This document shows, piece by piece, positions 1 through 9,076 of a stretch of 64,000 nucleotides of DNA. The notes under the pieces are model-generated. The model was not told the origin of the DNA. It made no database searches and saw nothing but the letters and a program-made list of their open reading frames with translations. The DNA is from Streptomyces sp. MJM8645. GTDB lineage: Bacteria; Actinomycetota; Actinomycetes; Streptomycetales; Streptomycetaceae. How positions within the stretch are numbered: the stretch's first letter is position 1; every line of letters begins with the position of its first letter. The stretch is taken from assembly GCF_001625365.1 (NCBI RefSeq), contig NZ_LJJF01000001.1:1240001-1304000 (forward strand). Direction: 5' to 3'. Made by a program: the position numbers and the translations under genes.

Positions 1-85
1 CCACCAGGAGACCGCGCAGCTGGTGCGCCGCCGCGCCACCCCCGCCGACCTGCACGCCCCGTTCACCGGCCTCGTCCGTCGCTGA
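1..85 (+). CDS. C-terminal end of an upstream gene (partial)
   Basis: An open frame enters from the left edge (codons from base 2) and stops at TGA 83-85, giving 27 residues that end P-F-T-G-L-V-R-R. It lies 17 bases before the VirB4-like ATPase and is probably another conjugation gene of the same operon. Too little is present to name it. Confidence 0.5.
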   Translation, partial: HQETAQLVRRRATPADLHAPFTGLVRR

Positions 86-102
86 CCCTTCACCCCGGAT
101 TC

Positions 103-1614
103 GTGATCATGCCCAGGAACCGCGCCACCGCCAGCCCCCTGTTCGTCCCGAGCAAGATCACACGCGCCCAACAGCGCGCCGCCCGTGCCGAGTTCGCCCA
201 GGCCCGCACCAAGGCCCGCCTCGTGCAGCCCGCCGCCGAGCGTCCCCGGAACAGCGGCACCGATGCGGATCTCCAGCCCGTCTACCCGGTGTCAGGCCGG
301 CCTGGTCCCGCCTCCGCCCGCGGCGGCAGGCTCCGACTGCCCAAGCACCGGCTGACCACCGCCACCGCCTCGGGTGCCTACCCGTTCCTCGCGGAGGCCG
401 GCCTCGGCGCCGAGGGGATCTTCATCGGCCGCGACCTCCACGCCGAGGGCAGTTTCTGCTACGACCCCTTCGCGCTCTACAACAGCGGCCGAATAGAGGG
501 GTTCACGAACCCGAACGCGATCCTGTGCGGGGTCATCGGCATGGGCAAGAGCGCCCTCGCCAAGTCCATCGCCACCCGCGCCATCGCCCACGGCTACAAG
601 ATCTACGTCCCCTCCGATCCGAAGGGTGAGTGGACCGGGCTGGCCCAGGCCCTCGGCGGGCAGACCATCGCCCTCGGACCCGGCCTCCCTGGGCGCCTCA
701 ACCCGCTGGACGCACCGCAGCGACCCGCCGAGGTGAGCAAGGAGGACTGGCGCACCGAGGTCCGCAAGCGCCGCCTCCTGCTGCTGGCCAGCCTCGCGGC
801 CACCGTGCTCAAGCGCGACCTGCTGCCGATGGAGCACACCGGCCTCGACGTCGCCCTGGACCTGGTCGTCGCCGACGCCGACGCGAACGGCACGGCTCCG
901 CTGCTCGGCGACATCGCCCACGTCCTCGGCCGCCCCGACCGCCTCGACGCCGCCCTCGGCGGCCAGGCCGGAAGCCTCGGCCACGCCACCGACGACCTCG
1001 CCCACGCCCTGCGCCGCCTGGTCCACGGCGACCTCAGCGGGATGTTCGACGCGCCGTCCACCGTCACGTTCGACCCGGACGCGCCGATGCTCTCCATCGA
1101 CCTGTCCCGCCTCGGCAGCAGCGGCGATGACACCGCCCTCGTCCTCGCGATGACCTGCGCGAGCGCGTGGATGGAGGCCGCCCTCGCCGACCCCGCTGGT
1201 GGCCGCAGGTGGGTGATCTACGACGAGGCATGGCGGATCCTGCGCCACGTCGGCCTGCTGGAGCGCATGCAGCAGCAGTGGAAGCTCAGCCGCGGGCTGG
1301 GAATCGCCAACTTGCTGATCCTCCACCGGCTTTCCGACCTGCTGTCCGCGGGCGACGCCGGCTCGCGCGGGCGCGTCCTCGCCGAGGGCCTCCTGGCCGA
1401 CTGCTCGACCCGGATCATCTACCGCCAGGAACCGGACCAGATCCCCGCCGCCATGGCCCTGCTCGGCCTGACCGGCGTCGAGGCGCAGGCCATCGCCGCC
1501 CTCACCCGCGGCCGGGGCCTATGGAAGGTCGCCTCGCTCTCCTTCATCGTTCAGCACCTCCTCCACAGCCGCGAACGAGCTCTGTACGACACCGACTTCC
1601 GCATGACCGCCTGA
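103..1614 (+). CDS. VirB4/TraC-like conjugative transfer ATPase
   Basis: A 503-residue P-loop ATPase of the type IV secretion VirB4 family, which powers assembly or substrate transfer at the inner face of the membrane. Walker A is G-V-I-G-M-G-K-S at about residues 143-150. Walker B is V-I-Y-D-E-A-W at about 371-377, the usual VirB4 form. The N-terminal 90 residues are basic and Pro/Ala-rich. At about 500 residues it is shorter than full VirB4 (about 800), so the N-terminal VirB4 domain may be carried by the gene upstream, as in many actinobacterial elements. The start is GTG 103; ATG 109 is an alternative. It lacks the Arg-rich C-terminal tail found on many of the following genes. Confidence 0.8.
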   Translation: MIMPRNRATASPLFVPSKITRAQQRAARAEFAQARTKARLVQPAAERPRNSGTDADLQPVYPVSGRPGPASARGGRLRLPKHRLTTATASGAYPFLAEAGLGAEGIFIGRDLHAEGSFCYDPFALYNSGRIEGFTNPNAILCGVIGMGKSALAKSIATRAIAHGYKIYVPSDPKGEWTGLAQALGGQTIALGPGLPGRLNPLDAPQRPAEVSKEDWRTEVRKRRLLLLASLAATVLKRDLLPMEHTGLDVALDLVVADADANGTAPLLGDIAHVLGRPDRLDAALGGQAGSLGHATDDLAHALRRLVHGDLSGMFDAPSTVTFDPDAPMLSIDLSRLGSSGDDTALVLAMTCASAWMEAALADPAGGRRWVIYDEAWRILRHVGLLERMQQQWKLSRGLGIANLLILHRLSDLLSAGDAGSRGRVLAEGLLADCSTRIIYRQEPDQIPAAMALLGLTGVEAQAIAALTRGRGLWKVASLSFIVQHLLHSRERALYDTDFRMTA

Positions 1615-1645
1615 TCGGCCGCCCCTTCGAGAATCCTGAACTTTC

Positions 1646-2920
1646 TTGCCTACCAACGATGTTGAATCGCACCTCGACCACGCCCGTCTCACGACGGCCG
1701 ACTTCACGGTGTTCGAGCAGCTGCTCGCAGCGCGCCGCGACCGCCTCCCCTACCCGCCGGCCGACTGGCACCTCGTGCTCACCTCCACCAGCATCGGCAC
1801 CCAGTGGCAGTCCACCTACGCCCTGTTCCGGTCCTGCGATGCCCTCGCCACCACGGAATCCGGGAACGAGACGTACGTGCGGGTGTACTTCGACGAGGAC
1901 GGCCGGGCCCTGCCCGACCAACCGCACCTCCCCGGGGCCCTCCCGCCGTTCGCCGCCGAGCTGGCGGAGCACCTGCCCGGCTGGTCCGTCCAGCCCTGTC
2001 CCCTCAACCCGGGACGGGACCTCGTCGAACTCCAGGACCCGCTCTGGGGTGGCGGCCCACCGCCATGGAACAGCGTCTTCGCCCCGCACACCGCCCTCGC
2101 CCTCGCGGGTCCCGGCGGGGAGCGCCTCCTCGCCGTACGGCCGCGTCCCGGTCACGAGCTCGTGGTCCGTGCGGCCCGGCCCGACGACGCTCCCGGCTAC
2201 CACCCCGACGACGTGAAGCCCCCGGTCCGGCTCGTGTTCCCGGCTGATGCGGCGCCCGCCATGGTGACGGCCGAGGTCAGGGACCGCTTCGCGCCCGGCT
2301 ATCGGGAAGCCGTCTGGCGCGCGCGGACGAACTCCTTCACCTTCGCCGCCGAGGCCCTGCAGCGCCTGAGCACCGCGTACATCCCCGAACCCGGCTCGCC
2401 CTGGGGCCACCTCGGGGAGATCGGCGCCTTCGAGTCCGAGGCCGACCGCAACCGCGCCACCTGGCACTACATCACCACCCTCGCCGAGCAGGGCCCGCAC
2501 CTGGTGGCCGGCATCCGGGCAGCCATCCACCTTGAGGACCGACTGGACCCCGGCGTCGCTCCCGACCTGGGGCGGCTCGGCGCCGCCGAGTACGCACTCG
2601 CCCGGCTCCAAGAGGGCCGGGACGCCTGGCAAGGCGCCATGGCCGCCATCGTCGGCACGAGCCCCGAGGCCGAGCGGCTCCGGGCCCGCGCCGAGGACCT
2701 GCGCAACCAGGAGGCGTGGGACTGCGCCGTGCCGCTCACGGCCGGCCCACTCCCCGCGCTCGCCGCGCACGTCGCACCGAGGGTCGCCCTGCCCGTGCCG
2801 GGCCGCGAGCAGCAGGTCAAGGCCGCGCTCGCCCGCACCGGCCATCTCCGAAGCCACGGTCCGGCGGAGCCTGCACCGCCCGGCCGGCCGACGCAATCGG
2901 CTCCCCACCGGGCGCGGTGA
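1646..2920 (+). CDS. Hypothetical protein with shared R-A-A-L-A-R tail
   Basis: A 424-residue protein of unknown function. It has high third-position GC along its length and a well-mixed globular composition. The start is assigned to TTG 1646, since no ATG or GTG with a better ribosome-binding site lies nearby; this is uncertain. The C-terminus carries Q-Q-V-K-A-A-L-A-R-T followed by a Pro-rich end, one of the best copies of the tail that recurs on about 14 products of this region. It sits 31 bases after the VirB4-like ATPase and is probably in the same operon. No family is recognised. Confidence 0.65.
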   Translation: MPTNDVESHLDHARLTTADFTVFEQLLAARRDRLPYPPADWHLVLTSTSIGTQWQSTYALFRSCDALATTESGNETYVRVYFDEDGRALPDQPHLPGALPPFAAELAEHLPGWSVQPCPLNPGRDLVELQDPLWGGGPPPWNSVFAPHTALALAGPGGERLLAVRPRPGHELVVRAARPDDAPGYHPDDVKPPVRLVFPADAAPAMVTAEVRDRFAPGYREAVWRARTNSFTFAAEALQRLSTAYIPEPGSPWGHLGEIGAFESEADRNRATWHYITTLAEQGPHLVAGIRAAIHLEDRLDPGVAPDLGRLGAAEYALARLQEGRDAWQGAMAAIVGTSPEAERLRARAEDLRNQEAWDCAVPLTAGPLPALAAHVAPRVALPVPGREQQVKAALARTGHLRSHGPAEPAPPGRPTQSAPHRAR

Positions 2921-3021
2921 CCGCATATCACCGCTTCGCGGCCGGACCAAGCCCCCGGTCCCCGGCATCATCAGCGTCCCACCCACAGCCCCCTGGGGCG
3001 CGCACCCCGCAGGAGCACGCC

Positions 3022-4131
3022 GTGCGACCCGACTATCTGAGCGTCCTGTTCAGCGACAACGGCTTCGGCGTCACCGCCCACGTCTACGGCCCGGACACCA
3101 CGCCCGACCGCGGCACCACCGGTCCGGACCGGCGCTACGCCCACGTCACCCGTCCCCTCGCGCAGCGGGGCCTTGAGACCGGAGTCGGCTTCGGGGCGGA
3201 CGACTACGTCGCCGTCGCGCGGCTGCCCGACGAAACCTTCCTGTCGATCTCCCCGCCACCGGAAAGCGCTCGCCCCGAGGTCCCCGGCTTCCCGGACGCA
3301 TGGCTCGTGACCCGGGACCACCCGGACAACCCCCAGCTGTTCGAAGTCCTCTACGACAGCAGGCCGGACGGGCCCGACGCCCCCAACGGAGGCAACGTGC
3401 CCGAGTTGCTCGCCTCCGTCGACAAGCACCTCGACGGCCTCGGCGTGCCGTCCCGCGAGCAGGTCCAGGCCGCTCGGGCAGGGGCCGAGTCCGCTCTCCA
3501 CCGGGCCGGTTTCATCCCCGTCGTGCGGATTCACGAGACCCATCACCGGCTTCCCGCCGCCATGGTCGATCCCGGCGAGCGCCGCGTCGCCGTCACCCGG
3601 GCCGTCGACTACCTGCGCGCCGAGGGCTACCGCTTCACCTGCCCCGTGGACCTGATCGACCACCGCCTCCCGCCGGCGCTGCCCCCGTCCCGCTTGCTGG
3701 CCCAGGTCAGTGAGGCCGTCTCGGCGGCCGTGCACACCCGGGAGGTGGTCGACGCACTGAGCGAACTGACTGCTCCCGGCGACGGCGTCCTCGACCAGAC
3801 CGTCGCGGTCCTGCGTGAAAGCGCCTCCTGGTGGGAGGGGCTGGGCGGTGCTTCCGATCCCCACTACGCGGCCCGCCTGCGCTACATCGCGGATATGGCG
3901 GACGGCTACGTGCGGGAGATCCGGGCGATGCGCGGCGACCTCGCCGACCGGCACACCACTCACCCCGACCGCACTCGGCCCGCTGCCCCGGCCGCGGCCG
4001 ATGGCCTCGACACCCGGGTTCTCGCCGCGCTCGCCACCTCTCCCACCTCCACGCGCACCCTCACCGGTCACCCGGCCGAGGCCGTCCTCGCCGCCCCGGC
4101 CGCCGTCCGTGCCGCCGGACCCCGCCGCTGA
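3022..4131 (+). CDS. Hypothetical protein, member of a local paralogous family, tailed
   Basis: A 369-residue protein of unknown function. GTG 3022 is chosen because AGGAG lies at 3011-3015, six bases upstream. It is paralogous to 5019-5852: both share a block of pattern E-S-x-L-H-x-A-G-F, then T-H-H-R-L-P, then E-R-R-x-A-V-T-R-A, then Y-L-x-A-E-G, then C-P-V-D-L-[IV]-D. A 110-residue insertion before the tail is absent from the paralogue. The tail is T-R-V-L-A-A-L-A-T-S-P followed by a Thr/Arg/Ala-rich end. The family is not recognised. Confidence 0.7.
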   Translation: MRPDYLSVLFSDNGFGVTAHVYGPDTTPDRGTTGPDRRYAHVTRPLAQRGLETGVGFGADDYVAVARLPDETFLSISPPPESARPEVPGFPDAWLVTRDHPDNPQLFEVLYDSRPDGPDAPNGGNVPELLASVDKHLDGLGVPSREQVQAARAGAESALHRAGFIPVVRIHETHHRLPAAMVDPGERRVAVTRAVDYLRAEGYRFTCPVDLIDHRLPPALPPSRLLAQVSEAVSAAVHTREVVDALSELTAPGDGVLDQTVAVLRESASWWEGLGGASDPHYAARLRYIADMADGYVREIRAMRGDLADRHTTHPDRTRPAAPAAADGLDTRVLAALATSPTSTRTLTGHPAEAVLAAPAAVRAAGPRR

Positions 4132-4226
4132 ACCCCGCCCGGGAAGGGGGGCCGCTGTGCCCCGCCGAAACAGACCGCGCCCCGCCTACCGGTCCACCGT
4201 CCGAACCAGCGAAGCGGAGCCCCACC

Positions 4227-4979
4227 GTGCCTGCCGCCGAACCCACCCAGCTGCCCGACGTCGCCATCGGGCACCACCCGAGCCATGGCATCGTCGCCTC
4301 CCTGCCCACCCAGTCGCCCGCCGCCGAGTGGATGCTGGAGCGCCTCGACTTCCAGCGCCTGCCCGGCAACCCGAAGCTCTTCACGCTCACCGACCAGCAC
4401 CGCGAAGCCCCCGAGCGCGCCGCCTGGGCCGCCAAGCTCCTCACCGGCGCCGGCTACCACGTCGACACCGACATGGCCCTGGCCCCGGTGAACACCGGCA
4501 CGCAGGAACGGACACAGGCGCGAACGGCCGCAGCCGAGCCGACGCCCAGCCACCAGCCGGACACCGGCCCGGACGTCGCATTCGCCGAGCACCCGACCCT
4601 GGGCATCGTCGCCGCCGTCAACGACGACCTCCCCTTCAACCCGGGCATCTACCTGGAGACCGACGGCTGGCGCCGCCACCGCGACCTGGACGTCTACTTC
4701 CCCCCGGCCGGAACCCGAGCAGAGTCGCTCGACGTCGTGGCACACACCGTCAAGGGACTGCGGCGCGGCAACTTCCAGGTCGCCCTGGAGCCCCGGCTCG
4801 CCGAGGACGTCGCCGCTCACCGCGCAGAAGTCCGGCAGGCATTCACCACGCGTAAGTTCCGCGTCGACGAGGCCGCGCTCAAGGGTCCCACCCCCCAGCC
4901 CGCTCCTGCCGCCGCACTCGGCGCCAGCAGGCCGCCCGTGGCCGTCGACCCGCGCATCGCGTTCGCCCGCGCGCGCTGA
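4227..4979 (+). CDS. Hypothetical protein with two internal repeats of the local module
   Basis: A 250-residue protein of unknown function starting at GTG 4227 (GCGGAG eight bases upstream). Two repeats begin P-D-V-A-I-G-H-H-P-S-H-G-I-V-A and P-D-V-A-F-A-E-H-P-T-L-G-I-V-A, matching the beginning of 5019-5852 (D-V-S-F-A-V-H-P-E-L-G-V-V-A). The first repeat continues with the L-x-x-L-D-F ... A-x-x-L-L-x-x-A-G-Y-x-V element seen in several neighbours. The C-terminus ends R-I-A-F-A-R-A-R, possibly a shortened form of the shared tail. Confidence 0.65.
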   Translation: MPAAEPTQLPDVAIGHHPSHGIVASLPTQSPAAEWMLERLDFQRLPGNPKLFTLTDQHREAPERAAWAAKLLTGAGYHVDTDMALAPVNTGTQERTQARTAAAEPTPSHQPDTGPDVAFAEHPTLGIVAAVNDDLPFNPGIYLETDGWRRHRDLDVYFPPAGTRAESLDVVAHTVKGLRRGNFQVALEPRLAEDVAAHRAEVRQAFTTRKFRVDEAALKGPTPQPAPAAALGASRPPVAVDPRIAFARAR

Positions 4980-5018
4980 CCGACCCCGCTCCACCTGTAC
5001 CACCTCTAGGAAGCCTCA

Positions 5019-5852
5019 GTGTCCGCTGCCGCCACCCCGTCCGACGACACCCCGTTCCTCCGCCGTCCCGACCCCTTCCTCGCGCTCCCGCGCCTCCCCC
5101 AGCGGCTGGACGTGTCCTTCGCCGTCCACCCCGAGCTGGGCGTCGTCGCCCGCACCTGCCCGCCGCTTCCGGCCGGCACGTTCGCGGCCATCACCGTTCC
5201 CCTGGCGAAGCGAGGGGTCGACTTCACCATCGACTTCGAAACAGGCCAACACATCGAGACACGGCTCCCGGACGGCAGCTTCCTCGTCGCCGGCCCCACC
5301 TTCGACGACGCCGACCAGGAATTCGAGACGGCGCCGCAGAACGGCTGGTTCGTGGGCCGGCTCGACCCTCGCGCAGGCAAGGTCGAGGTCGAGCCCTTGT
5401 ACAACAGCCAGTTCGGGGAACTCGACCGGCAGCACGGAACCGATGTCGCGCCGATGCACACCGCTCTCAAAGCGCACCTCGACCGCTGCGAGGTTCCAAC
5501 CGAGCAGGACGTACAGGACCGGCGGAATCGAGCCGAGTCGCTGCTTCACGGAGCCGGGTTCGTCGCTGTCACCACCGGCTATCAGCAGACCCACCATCGG
5601 CTTCCCTTCGCAATGACCGAGTCGACAGAGCGCCGGGCGGCAGTGACCCGGGCGATCGGCTACCTGCAGGCCGAGGGCTTCGCGTACGACTGCCCGGTCG
5701 ACCTGGTCGACCAAACTGCCGCTTCCGCCGCGCGCGTCAGCGCCGCCCTCGCCACCTCTCCGACTGCCGCGCACACCCGTACCGGGCAGCAGGCACAGAC
5801 GCCGACACCACCCGTGCCGCCGAACTCCGGCCTCCAGGGCCGGCGCCACTGA
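5019..5852 (+). CDS. Hypothetical protein, paralogue of 3022-4131, tailed
   Basis: A 277-residue protein beginning at GTG 5019. It combines the H-P-x-L-G-V-V-A opening also repeated in 4227-4979 with the A-G-F ... T-H-H-R-L-P ... Y-L-Q-A-E-G-F ... C-P-V-D-L-V-D block shared with 3022-4131. The tail is A-R-V-S-A-A-L-A-T-S-P and then a Thr/Pro-rich stretch to the stop. The function is unknown. The three consecutive genes look like duplication and divergence of one ancestral cassette. Confidence 0.7.
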   Translation: MSAAATPSDDTPFLRRPDPFLALPRLPQRLDVSFAVHPELGVVARTCPPLPAGTFAAITVPLAKRGVDFTIDFETGQHIETRLPDGSFLVAGPTFDDADQEFETAPQNGWFVGRLDPRAGKVEVEPLYNSQFGELDRQHGTDVAPMHTALKAHLDRCEVPTEQDVQDRRNRAESLLHGAGFVAVTTGYQQTHHRLPFAMTESTERRAAVTRAIGYLQAEGFAYDCPVDLVDQTAASAARVSAALATSPTAAHTRTGQQAQTPTPPVPPNSGLQGRRH

Positions 5853-5935
5853 CTTCAACTGACGCAAACCGGGCCGCCACCGGCCCGTACGCGGCTCTGA
5901 TGGCCACTCCCCCAATCACCAAGGAACAGAACGAC

Positions 5936-6433
5936 ATGGCTGTGAAGAAGGTCTGGCAGATCACCCACTCGTGCGGACACGAGACCGAACGCGACCTCGG
6001 CGACCGTCCGGCCGACCGCCGGGCCGGCTTCGCCCAGTGGCTGGCCAAGCAGGAGTGCACCGACTGCTGGCGCGCGGCGAAGGCCGGTGACGAGGCCGAG
6101 AAGGCGGCTTGGCTGGAGGCCAAGCGCACCGCCGAGAACGCCGAATCGGAAGCCTGGTCCGAGCAGTTCCGGATGCCGCCGCTGGAGGGCACCGAGAAGG
6201 GCATCGCCTGGGGCGTGCGCTGCCGCCACCAGATCCTCGCCGCCGCCTACACCGCCCTGGTCCTCGACTCCGGCACGCCCGAGTCCGAGTGGGAGCGGAT
6301 CGAAGACCAGGCACGCACGATCACCCGCGCCGGCTGGTGGATCGACCAGCGCGCCAGCGAACCCGGAGACCTTGCCGAGCTGCTGGAAGCGGCCTTGGAC
6401 ACCGACCGACCGACCGAGAACCCCTTCGTCTGA
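5936..6433 (+). CDS. Small Cys/His-containing hypothetical protein
   Basis: A 165-residue protein. ATG 5936 is chosen over upstream in-frame codons because AAGGAA lies about nine bases before it. An N-terminal H-S-C-G-H (about residues 11-15) and C-T-D-C-W (about 42-46) could form a small zinc site; the middle is helical and acidic. It has no shared tail. The function is unknown. Confidence 0.65.
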   Translation: MAVKKVWQITHSCGHETERDLGDRPADRRAGFAQWLAKQECTDCWRAAKAGDEAEKAAWLEAKRTAENAESEAWSEQFRMPPLEGTEKGIAWGVRCRHQILAAAYTALVLDSGTPESEWERIEDQARTITRAGWWIDQRASEPGDLAELLEAALDTDRPTENPFV

Positions 6434-6512
6434 CCCGCCGAAGCCCTGCCCCAGGCGCAGGGCACCAGCCCCCAACTTCCTTCCCCTGAACAGCGATTCA
6501 CGAGGCTCTCCC

Positions 6513-7016
6513 ATGCCCACCTCCCCCCTGCAGTGCACCGTCCGGCGCACCGAAAGCACCCCCGACCTGCTCGCCACGCTGTACGACGACGATCCCGGTT
6601 TCGAGTCCTACCTGCTGGCGTCCTGGTCGCCCGGTCCACCCGCCGAGGAGGACATCGTCCTGTCGGATCTGGCGGCGCTGCTGGACGAGCCGGTGGCGCT
6701 GCGCAAGCCCCGCACCGGCCACACCCCCTCCCCGCGCCTGACCTGGCACTGCTCGATACGCAGCAGCGGCGCGCTCAGCGACGACCGGTGGTTCGAGCTG
6801 ACGTGGAAGGTGCTCGACGCCACCGGCATCGAGCCGGACAGCGACCCCGACGCGTGCCAGTGGGTGGCCCTGCGCAACGCCGAGGACCGGCTCGACCTCG
6901 TCGCCACCGTGATCCGCCGGGACGGCCGCTGGGCGCGGCTGCACAACGACCAGCGGTTCGCCCGGTGGGCCTGCGAGGACTTCGCCCGTGAACACGGGCT
7001 CACCTCCCAGCGCTGA
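6513..7016 (+). CDS. Relaxase-like domain without the catalytic His motif
   Basis: A 167-residue protein clearly related to the N-terminal domain of the relaxase at 36008-37744. Shared features in order are T-x-x-x-x-x-L-[IL]-x-x-L-[YF], then W-H-C-S-[IL]-R, then L-[SD]-D-x-x-W, then [LV]-x-A-T-G-I, then D-x-x-A-C-[QR]-W-V-A-[LV]-R, then [AV]-T-[LV]-[IV]-R-x-D-G-R. Where the relaxase has D-H-I-H-I-A, this protein has D-R-L-D-L-V-A, so both metal-binding histidines are lost and nicking activity is not expected. The protein ends just after this domain. The start is ATG 6513. It may be a DNA-binding decoy or a relaxosome partner; that is inference. Confidence 0.7.
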   Translation: MPTSPLQCTVRRTESTPDLLATLYDDDPGFESYLLASWSPGPPAEEDIVLSDLAALLDEPVALRKPRTGHTPSPRLTWHCSIRSSGALSDDRWFELTWKVLDATGIEPDSDPDACQWVALRNAEDRLDLVATVIRRDGRWARLHNDQRFARWACEDFAREHGLTSQR

Positions 7017-7132
7017 CGCGCGCGGGAACGCCTGGCCGGATGGCCGTCTACCACTGCCGTCCGGCCGGGCCAAACCGCCGAATCACCGAATTCTGTCCCC
7101 GTCAGCCCGCCCGCCGCCCGAGAGGGGACGCC

Positions 7133-8359
7133 GTGATCGCCCACCTGCAGCGCGCCACCACCACGGCCGCGCTGATCCCCGCCCTCTACGGCCTGGACGA
7201 GCCCCACGGCCGGCTGCGTCCAAGGCTGATCGGCGCCGACTACCGCGGCGCCGACAAGCAGCTGCCCCTGTTCGGCGACCCGCAGGAGGTCCTCGGCGGA
7301 GGTGTGCTTGACGCCCCCGCCCTGCGGATCGGCTCCCGGGCGCCCGAGCACCCGGTGTGGATGTGCTCGGTGCGCTCCGACCCCCGCCACCCGGACCTGA
7401 GCGACGCCCAGTGGGCCGACGTCGCCCGGCGCCTGGTCACCGCGACCGGGCTCGCCCCCACCGGAGACCCGAACGGCTGCCGGTGGGCCGCGATCCGCAA
7501 CGACGACCGGTCGGTGCACGTCGTCGCCACCGTCGTACGCGAGGACGGATACCTCCACAGCACCTACCGGGACCCCTTCCACGTGCAGGCCGAGTGCACC
7601 CGCATCGCCGCCGAACTCGGCCACCTCACCCGCACCGTCACCACCGCCAAGGACCACCGGATGCCCGCCATCACCATCAGCGCCGAGCCCAGCGGCAGCG
7701 TCGTCGCCACCGGCACCAGCGACGACCTGTCGGCCACCCTGCTCCGTCACGCAGGCTTCAAGCAGATCGACGACTGGCACGGCCGCCGACACCGCCTGCC
7801 CACCACCACGCCCCGCCCCGACGCGGCCGCCAGCGCCAGCCACGCCGCCGCGATGCTGCGCGCCGCCCGCTACAAGGTCGACCTCGACCCCCGGCTCGAC
7901 ACCGAGCCGCTCAACACCGCAGGCCAGCAGATCCTCCATCTCACCGATGAGCTGCGCGGCAGCACCGACTTCGCCGAACTCGCCGGGGTACTCGACGAGC
8001 TGCTCGACCCGGATGACGGGATGCTCGTCCGCCTCCAGGAGGCCCTGGAGATCGCTTCCGAGCAGATCACCGATCTCGACCCCGACCGGTTCGAACTCTC
8101 CGACAAGTTCGGCTTCGCATCCGACCAACTCGTCGCTGTCCAGGCCGAACTGGGCGAGGCCGTCGACGAGGTGCAGCTCGCCGTGTCCGGCGGGGCCGGC
8201 ACCGCCGAGGTCCGAGCCGCCGATGACCTGCGAACCCGCGCCGCCCTCGCCCGTAGCACCACGGCCTCCGCCGCCAGCGCCCCGGGCGTGCCCGCCGTCT
8301 CCACTCGGCTGCCGCCCGTACCGGCCGCTGCGGCGGGCCCCGCCGGCCGCGCCCGCTGA
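7133..8359 (+). CDS. Inactive relaxase-like domain fused to local module and shared tail
   Basis: A 408-residue protein starting at GTG 7133 after AGAGGGGA. Residues about 1-165 match the relaxase N-terminus (T-T-A-A-L-I-P-A-L-Y-G-L, M-C-S-V-R, L-S-D-A-Q-W, A-T-G-L-A-P, C-R-W-A-A-I-R-N-D). The H-x-H motif is replaced by S-V-H-V-V-A-T. Residues about 200-260 carry the L-x-x-A-G-F ... H-R-L-P ... A-A-x-x-L-R-A-A-x-Y-K-V-D element of neighbouring genes. A helical acidic stretch follows, then the tail L-R-T-R-A-A-L-A-R-S-T-T. The tail DNA is close to that of 18135-18887. Confidence 0.7.
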   Translation: MIAHLQRATTTAALIPALYGLDEPHGRLRPRLIGADYRGADKQLPLFGDPQEVLGGGVLDAPALRIGSRAPEHPVWMCSVRSDPRHPDLSDAQWADVARRLVTATGLAPTGDPNGCRWAAIRNDDRSVHVVATVVREDGYLHSTYRDPFHVQAECTRIAAELGHLTRTVTTAKDHRMPAITISAEPSGSVVATGTSDDLSATLLRHAGFKQIDDWHGRRHRLPTTTPRPDAAASASHAAAMLRAARYKVDLDPRLDTEPLNTAGQQILHLTDELRGSTDFAELAGVLDELLDPDDGMLVRLQEALEIASEQITDLDPDRFELSDKFGFASDQLVAVQAELGEAVDEVQLAVSGGAGTAEVRAADDLRTRAALARSTTASAASAPGVPAVSTRLPPVPAAAAGPAGRAR

Positions 8360-8395
8360 AACGTTCCTTCCGGTTAGCCTCCCCCTGGAGTCGTG

Positions 8396-9052
8396 GTGCC
8401 CGAGTACTACTCGTCGATCGGAGAAGCGGTCGGCGCCGCCATGCAGCACAACATCCGCCTGGCCCACGGCGACCGGCTGCCCGCAGCCGACCAGCCGCTC
8501 CAGGTCCGTTACATCCCGCCGCCCGCCGCCGACCCCTACTCGCTTCCGGGCATGGTCGTGCGACTGGAGGAGGACGCGAACCCCGGGGACGTGGCGGCGA
8601 TCCTCGAAGAGACGACCAGCGCCCTGGTCGGCCCGCTGACGCAGCTGACCGAGCTGGTCGCGGCCGGGGCCGACTGGGCCCGCGCCAGGGTGGACTTCGA
8701 CCTTCCCGGCTACAACCTGTCGTACGACATGTGGACACGCCTGGCCACCGCGCACCAGGCGCTCCTCACCGTCCGGGAGGACCTGGAGGCCGCCACCGAG
8801 GGCATCGCCGCCTGCCCCGCCGAACCCAGCCCCTCGCGTCACCCGGACCTGATGCCCGTCCTGCGGACCCGCGAACTCCTGCACGACGTCATGGGCGCCG
8901 CACCCGAGCCCGGCCCGGGCGCACCAGGCACCCGCCAGGCCGCAGCCCTCGCCACCTCCCCCCACACCATCGCCCGCCGGGCCGCCCCCGCGCACCCTCC
9001 AGCCACCGCGACGGCCACGGTCTCCACCGCCCGCCCCCGGCCCACCCGCTGA
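8396..9052 (+). CDS. Helical hypothetical protein with shared tail
   Basis: A 218-residue, mostly helical protein of unknown function. TGGAG at 8386-8390 favours GTG 8396 over GTG 8393. The mid-protein has a V-R-L-E-E-D-A-N-P-G-D-V stretch, then an amphipathic helix-rich region. The tail reads T-R-Q-A-A-A-L-A-T-S-P followed by a Pro/Ala/Thr-rich end, matching the variant ending on 3022-4131 and 5019-5852. Confidence 0.65.
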   Translation: MPEYYSSIGEAVGAAMQHNIRLAHGDRLPAADQPLQVRYIPPPAADPYSLPGMVVRLEEDANPGDVAAILEETTSALVGPLTQLTELVAAGADWARARVDFDLPGYNLSYDMWTRLATAHQALLTVREDLEAATEGIAACPAEPSPSRHPDLMPVLRTRELLHDVMGAAPEPGPGAPGTRQAAALATSPHTIARRAAPAHPPATATATVSTARPRPTR

Positions 9053-9076
9053 GCGAACCGAAGGAAGACCACGAAT

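Noticed and set aside
1544..2986. A 480-codon - strand frame opposite the first unknown gene
   Set aside because: Low-complexity translation without motifs; the + strand frame ends in the shared tail motif seen in many neighbours.
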